DNA of 64,000 bases from Dioscorea cayenensis subsp. rotundata (lineage: Eukaryota; Streptophyta; Magnoliopsida; Dioscoreales; Dioscoreaceae). The notes beneath the pieces are model-generated. The model was not told where the DNA came from. It saw nothing but the letters and a program-made list of their open reading frames with translations, and did no database searches. Location: contig NC_052488.1 in NCBI RefSeq assembly GCF_009730915.1, positions 24,031,868 to 24,095,867 on the forward strand, written 5' to 3'. Positions 47,817 to 58,339 of the stretch are shown here, in pieces. Both the position numbers and the translations under genes were made by a program. Position 1 is the first letter of the stretch, and every line of letters begins with the position of its first letter.

Positions 47817-50705
47817 ATGACGGAGGGTATGACGACGCGATCCCGAGCCATGGAGGAGAACATCACCCTCATCAACGAGCGCCATGATTCTCTACTCTCG
47901 AAGATGGAGGATATTTGTAGTTCTGTGCAGCAGCATGCGGAGCTTTTTGACTCTGTTCAGAAGTCTCTCGCTACGCAGCAAACGGTGATGGCCGACATGA
48001 TGCTGAAGCTGTCCAAATTGGAACGCGGCGTGTCGCCACCCTTGCTTCCATCACCTCCCCCAACTCCGAGTTCTGGTTTCCCTCACCTCCAGTCCCCTAT
48101 GCATTCGGGATCCTCTGCGCAGCCGCTAGCAAGGTTACCTAAGCTGGAGATCCCCCTCTTTTCAGGTGAGAATGTTATTTCGTGGCTTTTCCAGATAGAA
48201 CATTTTTTTGTCCACCATTCCACACCAGAGGACCAGAAGGTTTCCATCGCTGCGTTCTATATGACGGGGACGGCATTAGAATGGTACCACTGGCTGTTCT
48301 CTTATGGCATGTTATCAACATGGGGAGCGTTTGTTCGACAAGCTGAGAAACGATTTGGCCCGTCTAAGTTTGTCAATCATGAAGCTCGCCTGTATAAGTT
48401 GAAACAACACTCCACCGTTGCCGCGTACCTAGCCGAGTTTGAATGTTTGGCTACCCGGATTGTCGGCATCCACCATAGCAGCTTATTAAACTGTTTCCTG
48501 TCGGGATTGCGGGATGACATTCAACGGGAGCTGTACGCCCTGCAACCGGAGACACTTGAGGATGCGATGGGGTTGGCCACACTCATGGAGGATAAGTGTA
48601 ATGCGGCGAGGGTGTCAATGGGACCTCCTCGTTTACCATTTCGGCCTCTGCAGACAGGTCAGGGTCCGCCTCGTCCTCCACCTGTGGTTCCGCGCCTTCC
48701 AGCACCGTCTCCCTCGATTCCTATCAAAAAATTAACGCCAGCTGAGATGGCAGCGAGACGGGAAAGAGGTCTCTGTTTCAATTGTGATGCCCAATTCACT
48801 CGTGGTCATCGGTGTAACCCTCCACAATTCTTGTGTCTTCTCATTGATGACGACGAAGATTTTCATGGGGAGGTTTTGAAGCCCGACCCCCTTCCGCAGA
48901 TTGACATTCCGGATCCTACTCCTGCGACTGCACCCCCGGATGACGTGCCGAGTATTTCATTTCACGCGCTCACGGGCGTACTCGTGCCATCAACCTTGAA
49001 ACTGGCCGGTCGGGTTAACGGTAAGGAGGTCACGGTGTTGATTGATGGGGGATCCACAAACAATTTTCTTCAGTCCCGATTAGCTACACATCTGGGATTA
49101 ACAGTGCAAGCAGCGCCACAGGTGAATGTGACGGTCGGCAATGGCGCTCAGCTGCAATGTGGGGGTGAGTGCTTACACGTGCCTTTACAACTGGGCAATG
49201 CCATATTTCCGGTCGATCTTCTACTTCTTCCGGTCTTTGGCGCTGACATTGTCTTGGGCGTGCACTGGCTAGCTCGACGGGGTCCTACATTGTTTGATTA
49301 TAAATCCTTATGGATGGAATTTGTCCACCATGGAGAACGCATTCGATTGCATGGAATGTCTAATACACCGATGGAGGGGGCGTCCCCAGCTGCATTACGA
49401 CGCGATGTCCGGGGTCAGCATGGGAGTCAATACTTTCACCTATCAGTTTCTTTATCCACATTAGCTGAGTCATCCACAGCATGCATTCCGGGACTTGATC
49501 GAACAGCTCCCCAGGTCTTTATTGACCATCTCCAGCAGCTCCTGCAGAACTATAAAGACCTCTTCACTATTCCAACCGGGCTTCCGCCTGCGCGCCCATT
49601 TGATCACAGGATTCCTCTCATGGCCAACACATCACCTGTGAATGTCCGACCATATAGATACCCCCATTTTCAGAAAACGGAGATTGAGAAACTGGTTACA
49701 AACATGTTGCAGGAGGGCATTATCAGACCAAGTACCAGTCCCTTCTCTTCTCCGGTCATCCTTGTCAAGAAGAAGGACGGAACCTGGCGGTTTTGCGTTG
49801 ACTACCGTGCACTCAATGCGGTTACAGTCCGCGACCGGTTTCCGATTCCAACTGTCGAGGAATTGTTTGACGAGTTAGCGGGTGCCCGGGTCTTTTCAAA
49901 GATGGACCTCCGCTCCGGGTATCACCAAGTGCGCATTCATCCAGCGGATGTAGAGAAAACCGCCTTCCGAACACATGAAGGGCATTACGAGTTTCTCGTA
50001 ATGCCTTTTGGGTTGACGAATGCTCCATCAACATTCCAGGCATTAATGAATTCAGTATTCCGCCCAGTACTACGCAAGTTCGTGCTTGTCTTTTTCGATG
50101 ACGTTCTCATCTACAGCTCGTCTTGGACCGAGCACATCGAACATCTTCGGGTGGTCTTTGGGATGTTTCGGCAGCACCACCTTTCCGCCAAGTTAACCAA
50201 GTGTGAGTTTGGATGTACAAGTTTGGCTTACTTGGGACATCGCATATCGGGTGATGGCGTTGCTGTGGAAAATGACAAAATTCAGGCTGTACAAACTTGG
50301 CCTTTACCAACCTCTGTGCGGCAACTACGGGGTTTCTTGGGCTTGACAGGTTATTACCGGCGTTTTGTCACAAATTATGCACGACTTGCCGCTCCACTGA
50401 CAGAATTACTCAGGAAACATGCATTCGTTTGGACACCGGCAGCAACCTCCGCATTCGAGAGTCTCAAACAGGCACTCACCACTACACCAGTGCTTCGTTT
50501 GCCTCGATTTGACAGACCCTTTGAAGTTCACCGGCAGCTACGGGAATTGGTGCAGTATTGTTACAGGATCGTCATCCTATTGCTTACTTCAGTAAGGCAC
50601 TCACACGCCGACTTCAGGCTTCTTCAGCGTATGCCCGGGAAATGTACGCGATCACAGAAGCTATTCGTCGTTGGCGACAGTATTTGTTGGGTGGGCGGTT
50701 CGTGA
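47817..50705 (+). CDS. Gypsy gag-protease-RT ORF (962 codons)
   Basis: Residues 1-70 form a heptad-rich start. The capsid (retrotrans_gag) occupies about 110-260 (WLFQIEHFF, EWYHWL). The zinc knuckle CFNCDAQFTRGHRC is at about 318. The aspartic protease has VLIDGGSTNNF at about 407-417 (DGG in place of the commoner DSG). RT lies at about 630-800 (WRFCVDYRALN, KMDLRSGYHQVRI, FFDDVLIYS at about 759). Past about residue 903 the frame is wrong: the expected RNase H start appears in another frame from 50558. The last ~58 codons are therefore out-of-frame filler. The first catalytic Asp of RNase H is not readable in either frame, so a small deletion at about 50528-50545 is likely. Confidence 0.92.
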   Translation: MTEGMTTRSRAMEENITLINERHDSLLSKMEDICSSVQQHAELFDSVQKSLATQQTVMADMMLKLSKLERGVSPPLLPSPPPTPSSGFPHLQSPMHSGSSAQPLARLPKLEIPLFSGENVISWLFQIEHFFVHHSTPEDQKVSIAAFYMTGTALEWYHWLFSYGMLSTWGAFVRQAEKRFGPSKFVNHEARLYKLKQHSTVAAYLAEFECLATRIVGIHHSSLLNCFLSGLRDDIQRELYALQPETLEDAMGLATLMEDKCNAARVSMGPPRLPFRPLQTGQGPPRPPPVVPRLPAPSPSIPIKKLTPAEMAARRERGLCFNCDAQFTRGHRCNPPQFLCLLIDDDEDFHGEVLKPDPLPQIDIPDPTPATAPPDDVPSISFHALTGVLVPSTLKLAGRVNGKEVTVLIDGGSTNNFLQSRLATHLGLTVQAAPQVNVTVGNGAQLQCGGECLHVPLQLGNAIFPVDLLLLPVFGADIVLGVHWLARRGPTLFDYKSLWMEFVHHGERIRLHGMSNTPMEGASPAALRRDVRGQHGSQYFHLSVSLSTLAESSTACIPGLDRTAPQVFIDHLQQLLQNYKDLFTIPTGLPPARPFDHRIPLMANTSPVNVRPYRYPHFQKTEIEKLVTNMLQEGIIRPSTSPFSSPVILVKKKDGTWRFCVDYRALNAVTVRDRFPIPTVEELFDELAGARVFSKMDLRSGYHQVRIHPADVEKTAFRTHEGHYEFLVMPFGLTNAPSTFQALMNSVFRPVLRKFVLVFFDDVLIYSSSWTEHIEHLRVVFGMFRQHHLSAKLTKCEFGCTSLAYLGHRISGDGVAVENDKIQAVQTWPLPTSVRQLRGFLGLTGYYRRFVTNYARLAAPLTELLRKHAFVWTPAATSAFESLKQALTTTPVLRLPRFDRPFEVHRQLRELVQYCYRIVILLLTSVRHSHADFRLLQRMPGKCTRSQKLFVVGDSICWVGGS

Positions 50706-52207
50706 TCTATACGGATCATCAGAGTCTTCGCTCGCTCATGCATCAAACTGTTCAAACACCAGAGCAACATAAGTGGCTCACTAAGCTTTTGGGGTTTGAA
50801 TTTGATATTGTCTATAAACCTGCACAATGTAACGGTCCTGCTGATGCTCTTTCTCGTTTACAGGGTGAAGAGAATGTCCAGCTGACAGCCCTTGCTGTAA
50901 CCCGCCCATTAACCGCACTATGGCAAGCTCTCCAGCGAGCTTACAAGGATGATGAAGTGCTCCAGAACTTAATAGCAGCAATTCAAAAGAACCCATCAGC
51001 ACATCCTCAACATTGCCTTCGTGATCAAGTTATTCTCTTGAATGGCAGAATTATGGTACTCGATAATTCTGCTCTTCGGCATCTATTGATCTCTGAATAT
51101 CATGATACTCCGACCGGGGGGTATGCTGGCATTCAGAGGACGCATCATCGTATCGCTGGTATATTCTTTTGGGCCACTCTTAAAAAAGATGTTCGGGAAT
51201 TTGTTTTGACTTGCAGAGTCTGTCAAGCTGTCAAGCCGTTTAATCGAGCACCGCAGGGGTTGCTCCAGCCATTGGCTATTCCTGGGCAGATATGGGAATC
51301 GGTCTCTCTAGATTTTATAACCCATCTTCCTCCTTCCAATGGCAAAACAGTCATCTTGGTTGTCGTCGATTGCTTGTCCAAACAAGCTCATTTTTCGGCT
51401 CTTTCGACGCAGTTCACCGTATTACAGGTGGCAGAGATCTTTGTGAAAGATATAGTTCGCCTCCATGGTATTCCAGTTTCGCTGGTATCCGACCGTGACC
51501 CAGTGTTTATGAGCCAATTTTGGCAGGAGTTATTCCGATTGCAGGGTACTCAACTGTCCATGTCTAGCGCCTATCACCCGCAGTCGGATGGCCAAACGGA
51601 GATTGTTAACAGATACCTTGAAGACTATCTACGCTGCTTCACGGGTGATCATCCTAAGCAGTGGTTTCGTCTACTTGTATGGGCAGAGTGGCACTATAAT
51701 ACGGCGTTTCATTCCTCCATTCAGATGTCGCCGTATGAAGCCGTGTATGGCCGACCGCCTCCATTCCTCTTAGACTATGTGGGTACTAATACTACGGTCG
51801 AAGCAGTACATAGCTTGCTCTCGGACCGCACCCAGGCCCTTTTCAGTTTAAAGGAGAACCTTGCTCTAGCCCAGCACCGCATGAAGCAGCAGGCGGATGC
51901 TAAGCGGACTGATACAAGTTTTCAAGTAGGCGACTGGGTATTTCTAAAACTCCATTCGTATCGGCAGCGTTCTCTCACTCAAAAGCCGAGCAATAAGCTC
52001 TCCAAGAGATTCTTCGGGCCCTTTAAAATTCTGGAAAGAATCGGGTTGGTGGCCTATCGTCTGGAGTTACCGGATTCCGCTCAATTGCATGATGTTTTTC
52101 ATGTTTCCAAGCTTAAACTGTGTCGGGGCGATCCATCCATCCAACAGCTGTCGTTGCCGGGGCGTTTCGTGATACACATCCATTATTCAAACCTGTATCT
52201 GTGTTGA
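50558..52207 (+). CDS. Gypsy RNase H (partial)-integrase ORF (549 codons)
   Basis: It begins inside RNase H (LLQDRHPIAYFSKAL, YTDHQSLRSL, GPADALSR). The integrase zinc region reads YHDTPTGGYAG..CRVC at about 180-222, with Tyr where the second His is usual. The catalytic core has LDFI at about 250, SDRDPVF at about 311 and GQTEIVNRYLE at about 346, so D, D and E are all present. The C-terminal part has VGDWVFLKL, FFGPFKILERIG and HDVFHVSKLKL. The frame leaves homology at about 52160 and stops at 52207. Confidence 0.9.
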   Translation: MLQDRHPIAYFSKALTRRLQASSAYAREMYAITEAIRRWRQYLLGGRFVIYTDHQSLRSLMHQTVQTPEQHKWLTKLLGFEFDIVYKPAQCNGPADALSRLQGEENVQLTALAVTRPLTALWQALQRAYKDDEVLQNLIAAIQKNPSAHPQHCLRDQVILLNGRIMVLDNSALRHLLISEYHDTPTGGYAGIQRTHHRIAGIFFWATLKKDVREFVLTCRVCQAVKPFNRAPQGLLQPLAIPGQIWESVSLDFITHLPPSNGKTVILVVVDCLSKQAHFSALSTQFTVLQVAEIFVKDIVRLHGIPVSLVSDRDPVFMSQFWQELFRLQGTQLSMSSAYHPQSDGQTEIVNRYLEDYLRCFTGDHPKQWFRLLVWAEWHYNTAFHSSIQMSPYEAVYGRPPPFLLDYVGTNTTVEAVHSLLSDRTQALFSLKENLALAQHRMKQQADAKRTDTSFQVGDWVFLKLHSYRQRSLTQKPSNKLSKRFFGPFKILERIGLVAYRLELPDSAQLHDVFHVSKLKLCRGDPSIQQLSLPGRFVIHIHYSNLYLC

Positions 52208-52497
52208 GGACCAGGTTGATATTGGTCAAGGAAAGGCCAATTCGTTAATATCTGGTGCAATGGGAGCACCAGTCAGCTGCTGAGGCGTCATGGGTGTCCG
52301 CTGAGGATTTGCACCAGGACTTTCCTGACTTTCGACTTGAGGACAAGTCAAATTCAGAAGGAGAGGCTAATGTAGGGGTCAACAGGGAGGCTGGCAACGA
52401 GGAAGGGGAGGCCAATAGTCAAAACGCAGGGGTGCTGAGGAGGAGCTCTCGCAAGGGGACAGCTGGCAAGCGTTTCGAGGACTTTGTTATGGGTTAA
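52160..52497 (+). pseudogene. Gypsy pol tail with chromodomain-like segment, reading into the 3' LTR
   Basis: In the third frame: ILVKERPIR, stop (TAA where Q is expected), YLVQWEHQSAAEASWVSAED, then FPDFRLEDK. This is the shape of a plant chromovirus chromodomain. The open frame crosses the LTR border at 52371 and ends at TAA 52495-52497, so about 42 C-terminal residues (RRSSRKGTAGKRFEDFVMG at the end) are encoded by the LTR. Confidence 0.75.
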
Positions 52498-52737
52498 TAC
52501 GAAGAGTGATTTTGTAATTAGTGAACGGGTAATCCTTAAACAATGGATGGGGTGCCTTGGGATGCAAGACACTATTATCTGTTAGAATATATATATGAAT
52601 GGAATCCGAGGAGGAAGGCAGCTAGCCAATCAATCCTCTTTCTCTCTTCTTCCTTTCTTCTCTCTTTCTCTCTATTCTCTCTATTCTCTCTATCTTCTCC
52701 CCCTCTATCTCTCTTCATTCGCCAGGTAGCCGCTTCA
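52371..52737 (+). repeat. Gypsy 3' LTR (367 bp)
   Basis: Same length and ends as the 5' LTR. A purine-rich stretch (cagaaggagaggctaa) precedes it as polypurine tract. Confidence 0.95.
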
Positions 52738-52742
52738 CAAAG

Positions 52743-53505
52743 CGTTGAGAAAAATTAAGGAAAAATATCTCTAAAAGACTAAATTATTTTTGTATGGTTT
52801 TACAATGCGTATAAATTGCAAAGCAGGGATGATACTATCTGATCAGTATATCTGGTGTCTCCCACAAAGACATCATCAGCTCCTCGAAGATAATCCTTGC
52901 TCTCTGGTCTTCTAGCTAAGCCTCTACTGACGAACTGGTTAGTGATTCCCCCTCCGCTTCAAGCTTGTTGTAAGCGAGTTACCCTGGAGGAAATGAATGA
53001 TGTGTTGGAGAAATAGATTCAGAGCGAAATAATAGGAGAAGCCAGAGGAGAGGAGGAGAGGGTGCTCAAGACCTGTTCTTCCCCAAGCGCCGGCCGGTGA
53101 CGAGCACGGTGGCGAGACGGCATTCCGCCATGGCCGGAACGAAGAAGCCCCTTTTAGTAAAATGCAGTCCAACGGTATCTGGCCGTAAAAAATGATCCAG
53201 CTCTGCTTAAGAATAAAACTAGGAATTTAACACATTTAAAACAATAATATTAGTAATATATCTTGTGTATCTTGTGGAATATCTGGATTGAACGAAACAC
53301 TCGTATTTTCCATTTGACTGCTTTACCGCTTTACAATATTTTTATTAAAACTGCTAATATGTTTCTCTTTTGGTTCTCAACTAGAGCTGATAATCAGCAA
53401 CCAGCTTTTACTGAAGCTTCATAGAAAATTAAGCGCTCCCTTAATTTTTTTAGCGCTAGAGCCTCAAATCTTGTTGGAGAGTCGGATCCTGATCTTGCGC
53501 AGGAC
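52743..53505. other. Flank right of the gypsy element
   Basis: 52743-52830 continues the C flank (gttgagaaaaatt.., tacaatgcgtat) and matches 62110-62205 near copy D. After that, a GC-rich piece at 53040-53160 (cgccggccggtgacgagcacggtgg is typical leader-like DNA). No ORF I would support. Confidence 0.45.
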
Positions 53506-53509
53506 TAGT

Positions 53510-53917
53510 TGTGTGGCGGTCAACAATGGCACTAAAGACAAAAGGGATGAAAGCATGGATATCAAGGAGAGTGAGGGAATGGCCAGCAAAAGACAAGTTC
53601 GGAGCGACAGGGTGACGACGCGTGCCACGCGCTTTCGTGACTTTATTATGTAAGGATGCATCAAAATTAGATGATGGTAATTGTAATTAAATCCTTGATG
53701 TAACCTTAACCAGTGGTTAAGGGGTAGGTTGGAGGGCAAGGCATCTTGGCCCAAAAATGTTATGATGTTACTTTAATTTCCTTTCAGCAGAGAGGAAGGG
53801 AATCCCAACAATTTCCTTTCTTTTCCTTAATTCTTCTGTCCTTTTCCTCTGTTTTTTCCTCACCCTATCCTCTCTCTTATCTACCAAAAACCCTAATCAT
53901 CCCACGAGAGCACCACA
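53510..53917 (+). repeat. Older LTR related to the young gypsy element
   Basis: It starts tgtgtggcggtcaacaatgg (compare tgtaggggtcaacaggg) and encodes SDRVTTRATRFRDFIM followed by a stop, parallel to the LTR-encoded KGTAGKRFEDFVMG tail. A CT-rich tract then leads to ttgctgctttcgatgg, like the ttggtgctttcattg primer region. Probably a solo LTR or truncated 5' end. Confidence 0.6.
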
Positions 53918-54184
53918 AGTTGCTGCTTTCGATGGTTTGGGCAGACCTGAGGGACCAGACGATATTTTCGGCTTTCCCAGCTTCTATTATCCTTGTATTT
54001 TATTTTCCTGTCGTTCTTAGTACTTTTTCTCACAATAAAGTTGTGGTTTATCCACATTTATTTCCAAAAATATATATATATATATATCTTATGTATAAAA
54101 TGTGTTATGCGAGTCATGAATTTGAAATTAATAGACACATTAAAAAAATTGAGTTAATATAATTATTTATTATATATATATATA

Positions 54185-55600
54185 TATTGAAAAGGTGGAT
54201 AAACCACACTCATTAATAAAAGAGAGTATTACAGACTAAACAGAATAACCAAAAACAAACCAACAAAGTAGAGAGCGATAAAAAAAACTACTAGAGTAGT
54301 CCTAGATAAAAGACAAACTACCATAACTCTAGACAAGAAGATCGCCTAAGGAAATGACACAAAAACATTCTATTGATATTTTCTAAAACATTTTTTAAAA
54401 AACTTTGCAATACAATTGAAACCAAAAAGGAACAATTGAAAAACTTTAATAATGATCATTGACATATTGACAGTAGCGATTTAAAATAACAAATTAGCTA
54501 TTACATTCTAGTTAAATATTTCAAATAATGACCCTAGTTAAGAGATCCAAGTTTTCTTAAGTGGAGTCTCGAGATTCAACCTCCAAGAGTTGCACAAATT
54601 ATTCAAGGAGCTTGTGTTCTATATGATAACCCAAAATCTATCATTAAAGTGGTTCCATATTCACGAGCGTTCATTTTGCCGTAAGTGGGGGGCAGTGAAG
54701 AAGTAAGGGAAGTGCTACTTCTTTGAAGTGGGGAAAGTGATATCACTTCTAGAACTTCTGATATTCATTTGTCAGAAAGTAAAAATAGAACCGAAAGATT
54801 TACGTGTTAAAATTTACATGTTGGATGAAGTTCTATAAGTTCAAAAAAGGACTTTGAAAGTGAAAGAAAGTGAGTTTTTATAAATTGGCTCACTTCCTCT
54901 CACTTTAGTTCAAAATCCACTTCAGTCGAAAGTGGGGGAAGTGTCACTTCCCCCACTTTAGCACAAATGAACATAAATAAGGGAAGTAAGACTATTTCTC
55001 TCACTTCCCTTGAAATGAATGTCCCAAAACCAACAAAAAATTAAGAAAGTGATGATTAATAGTTTTAGTTGCTTCATAGCAAAAACACAAGTAGCAATCG
55101 GAATCTGTCACACCTCATGTGGCTAGGTTTTCAAGTACTATGAGAAGCTTTTTATCAAAGGCCAACCAATTGACAATATTAATTTTCCAAAAACATGCAC
55201 CTTTCCAAATAGCTCGTGTAACAAAATAGCACCGGCCTTTATCATTGGAGCAGCTGTTAAAAAATTTAACTAAAAAGTTGCCTTTAGAAACTCAGCTCCA
55301 CATTATAGAGTCCTCATTATCGAACCAAGGTTGAAAATCCTAAATCTGACTTTGTTAAGAAAAGAGTCAGTATAGGATTGTTGGGAAACAGAGAAAGTAA
55401 GAGCTTCTTGACATAACCTAATAAATGCAACAAAGTTCTCAAAGCCTCAGGTCAAAGGAATATCCTTGGGCAATTGTTTACTCGGTGATGTAGCTAAAAC
55501 TATGTGGAAGCTTCGTCCCAGATGGTGTGAAATACGAGAGCTTCAAAGATAAGAAGACAACCTAGGAATGCCATTGTAGAAAAAAGATTTTCTTTTGGGT
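54185..55600 (-). mobile_element. LINE 3' remnant interrupted by a MITE
   Basis: Minus-strand reading gives FWKINIVNWLAFDKKLL at about 55145-55195, the zinc-binding RT-associated domain of LINEs, with further pieces to about 55600. The 3' end near 54190 has the LINE phrase for gtggtttatccacctttt next to (TA)n. A MITE splits it at 54666-55025. Inactive. Confidence 0.7.
54666..55025. mobile_element. MITE family copy 3, complete
   Basis: Ends gagcgttcatttt and its inverted partner gaaatgaatgtccc. Inside are gaagtgggg/ccccactt words in both orientations. About 360 bp. Lies within LINE sequence, so it inserted after the LINE. Confidence 0.75.
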
Positions 55601-55609
55601 TGTTTGTCA

Positions 55610-56525
55610 TGTATGTTCAATTAAAACTAATTTAAAAATAGTCGAAATGAATGATATCACTTTCACACCGATCGGCGATCATAACTAAAAAAATATGTTA
55701 AATAAAAAAAAACTTTCATAATAAGTTTTGTCTTTAAATTTATTTTTAATATTAATTATCTTCTCATCTTTTGGTTCAATCCATTTATAAGCAATTAACA
55801 GCTCCCTATTAAAAAAAAATTAACATGATGCACAATTTTAATTATATATAAATGAGATACATTAAAAAAATTGAGATGATGCCCACATGAAATTAAAATT
55901 ATTTCTTTTGCGGTAGCAAAATATAAACAAATAAATTTTTATGTTTATTCAAATCCATGGATTTGATCTTTCTGTACTTTAGTAGTTTGTTATTTATTTA
56001 TTTATTATTTATTTATTTTTTTTAAAAGAAAATGGGTGTGCTTTCAAATAAGATCAGAAAACAATAGATAAGAAAGGAATGGAGGAGCAAACAACCACTC
56101 GTTTCTTGGAGAAGAAACATTAACATATTTGACAAACAACCACTCCTTGTTGGTGGGGATGGTTCTTTGAGGAATAAAAAAGAAGAGATTAGAAAGAAAG
56201 TAGTGCATGCAAGTATTGGCGTGGGAAACACTTTTCTTTCAGAACTTAATTCGCCTCCACCTAATTTCAAACCTCGGATGCAAAAATGGATTGAATGAGC
56301 GAATTTCCTTTTGGGATACTGATGAAGACCCTGAGTATGATTTGCACTCCAAACTCAAGCAAAGACAACGATGGGACTTTTTACTGAAAGTGAAAGTTTG
56401 CTTCTATCTTTTGTGCACTCAAAGAACAAAGCAAATGAGCTTTGTGAGGAGTTTGTTTGTCATTCGATATGACTTGAATGATGGTAGGAGATTATTTTTT
56501 ATAGGAATGAAGTGGTGTTTAGTAA
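55610..56525. other. AT-rich DNA, no gene supported
   Basis: Frames at 56022-56270 (minus) and 56207-56545 (plus) overlap each other, and neither shows a motif. Confidence 0.35.
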
Positions 56526-56530
56526 AAGAG

Positions 56531-56705
56531 ACACCACTTCAATAATGAGATGTCGTTTAAAAAGACACATCATTTCATTATACCACTTCAATAAAATGAC
56601 ACATTATTTCATTAATGAGACACCACTTCATTAAATAGACACACCACTTTATTAAATAGACACACCACTTTACTAATGAGACACTATTTCATTAATTAGA
56701 CATCT
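56531..56705. repeat. Tandem array of about 25-bp units
   Basis: acaccactt(c/t)(a/t)(a/t)ta(a)atgaga or ..aaatagac repeats about seven times with drift. Non-coding. Confidence 0.65.
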
Positions 56706-56890
56706 TTTCAAATAGAATAAAATAATCATTCATTAATTAATGAAATTACAAATGATAAGCTCTCATCAGTTGTCTTACAAGTGGTGCTTATTACATTAAT
56801 ATCTTTTCATTTTTAAAATCCTCTCACACTCCCATGGTGACAAGCATTCACATATGAATAATTTTCGTTATTTTTTTTTTTGGGACAATA

Positions 56891-58338
56891 TGTTTTGTTA
56901 AGTCTGATGATGTAGGATTGGCATTATATGACAAGCCAAGTGGTGACATGGCAAGAGGATGATGATGTGGCATGTGGTGACTCATCAAAGGAAAAGATGA
57001 CTAGAATGATGATGTGGCAAAGGATGCTATCATAAAGATCAAGGTGGAGATTTGATTAAGATCTAGATTTAATAGATATTTCTCTGAATACAATCATGTG
57101 ATGATAAACTATTTTTGGAAAGTGCATCGAGACTATAGGATCTTTTTCTAGAAAGTCAAGTTTTTATTTTTAGATATGATTATCTATCCTTGGTAAGATC
57201 CGGGATAATAATTCAGTATCTTTTGATAAGCTCCTTTTTAGAAAGATCTATTTGAAGAGAGAGGAATATTCTATTATTGGCGAGAGTTCGAGAAGATTAT
57301 GTGAAGCTATTAGAAGACACAAGTTAAAACTTGCTATGAAGCTTTATTTGAAGACACAAAGATTTAGTTTTGGTGTGAAGCTATTTGAAGACACAAACTA
57401 AATAAGGTAAAAGACATACCAAGGAGATCATCAAGACCATATTTAGCATTACTATATTGAAGGAAGATTCAAGAGCTATCATGGGCGGAACTATTCATGG
57501 AGACTAGTCGTATGAGGAGATTGATTGAAGATTGCATAAGATATGATTGGAGATTTGAAGATCCAAGCATGGATGATTAAAGATCATGCTTAAAGATATT
57601 GAAGGCTAAACTTGGATGAAGACAAAATCAAGTTTAGTAACAATATTTCCATGAGTCAAACGAAGATCATTTGGAAGACCAAACTTGGGTCAAGTTTGGA
57701 AAGGAAGATCGGGAGATCTTTGGTGGCTATCTTTGGTAGGATGGTCACGTGTGCCTTAGTGGGCACGTCCCTCGGGAGAGGGAGACCTCCAAGTGATGTG
57801 AGGAAGGCAGTGCAAGCGAGAGGAGCTCGGGTCGAGTCAAGTCGCTACGAGGCGGATCGAAGGACACGGGAGGTTGAAGGTCGCAGATCAGGGTGCATCT
57901 GGCTAGAACTCGATTATGTTCGATGAGTGGGTCATGTCAGTTGGGTGTTGCAACATCTAACTTTGGAAGGTGTCCAGTTAGGAAGCGCGAAGAATTCAAA
58001 AAGAGGTAACTTTGTAGACGTCGAGTCGTCTATATAAGACATCCTGCTAGAAGATTTAGGATGAGCCGAGCGATGAGAGACTCTTGGTGAGAGTTGAGTG
58101 TGTGGCCGTCAGGCGATCTTGAGAGGATATTCTTTGTATTGAGTGAGTAATTGAGTGTTGTACTCCTTATTCTTATACCTCTTTTAGTGGATTGTTTCTC
58201 CGGGCTCGGCCCCTCGGATGTAGAGCAGGTTGTGCCAAAGCGAGTTACTCAATTTGCTTTATCTCCTTTTAACTTGCTTTGATTGTGTGTGAGTGTTTAT
58301 GCTTTGAGTGAGTTTTTGAGTGAACTTAACACTTCACA
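56891..58338 (+). mobile_element. Large solo LTR or LTR fragment (about 1.45 kb)
   Basis: The ends TGTTTTGTTAAGT and ACTTAACACTTCACA are loosely inverted. The interior has the style of long copia (Sire/Maximus-type) LTRs: tatataagacatcc about 300 bp before the end, and tggattgtttctccgggctcggcccctcgg near 58190-58220. No internal region or partner LTR follows and no target duplication was found. The 104-codon frame at 57612-57926 is not a gene. Confidence 0.5.
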
Positions 58339-58339
58339 C

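Larger units (their letters stand above)
47417..52742 (+). mobile_element. Young Ty3/gypsy retrotransposon with 5-bp target duplication
   Basis: The element spans 47422-52737, flanked by CAAAG at 47417-47421 and 52738-52742. Its two 367-bp LTRs differ at three sites, all C/T. Order gag, zinc knuckle, protease, RT, RNase H, integrase, then a chromodomain-like tail: a chromovirus-type gypsy. The sequence after the 5' LTR, ttggtgctttcattgattcc, is the candidate primer site and is not the usual Met-tRNA type. Breaks: a frame change at the RT/RNase H border, a frame change and TAA before the tail. It sits in the 3' flank of SDR copy C; the D flank is empty at the matching place. Confidence 0.95.

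Noticed and set aside
47594..47887. 97-codon frame over the gypsy 5' LTR
   Set aside because: Its first part is LTR DNA including a CT tract; the gag ORF in another frame explains the region.
52543..52758. 71-codon frame over the gypsy 3' LTR
   Set aside because: It is the same LTR frame as at 47594 and not a gene.
57612..57926. 104-codon frame in the C-D spacer
   Set aside because: It lies in the LTR-like sequence and shows no motif.
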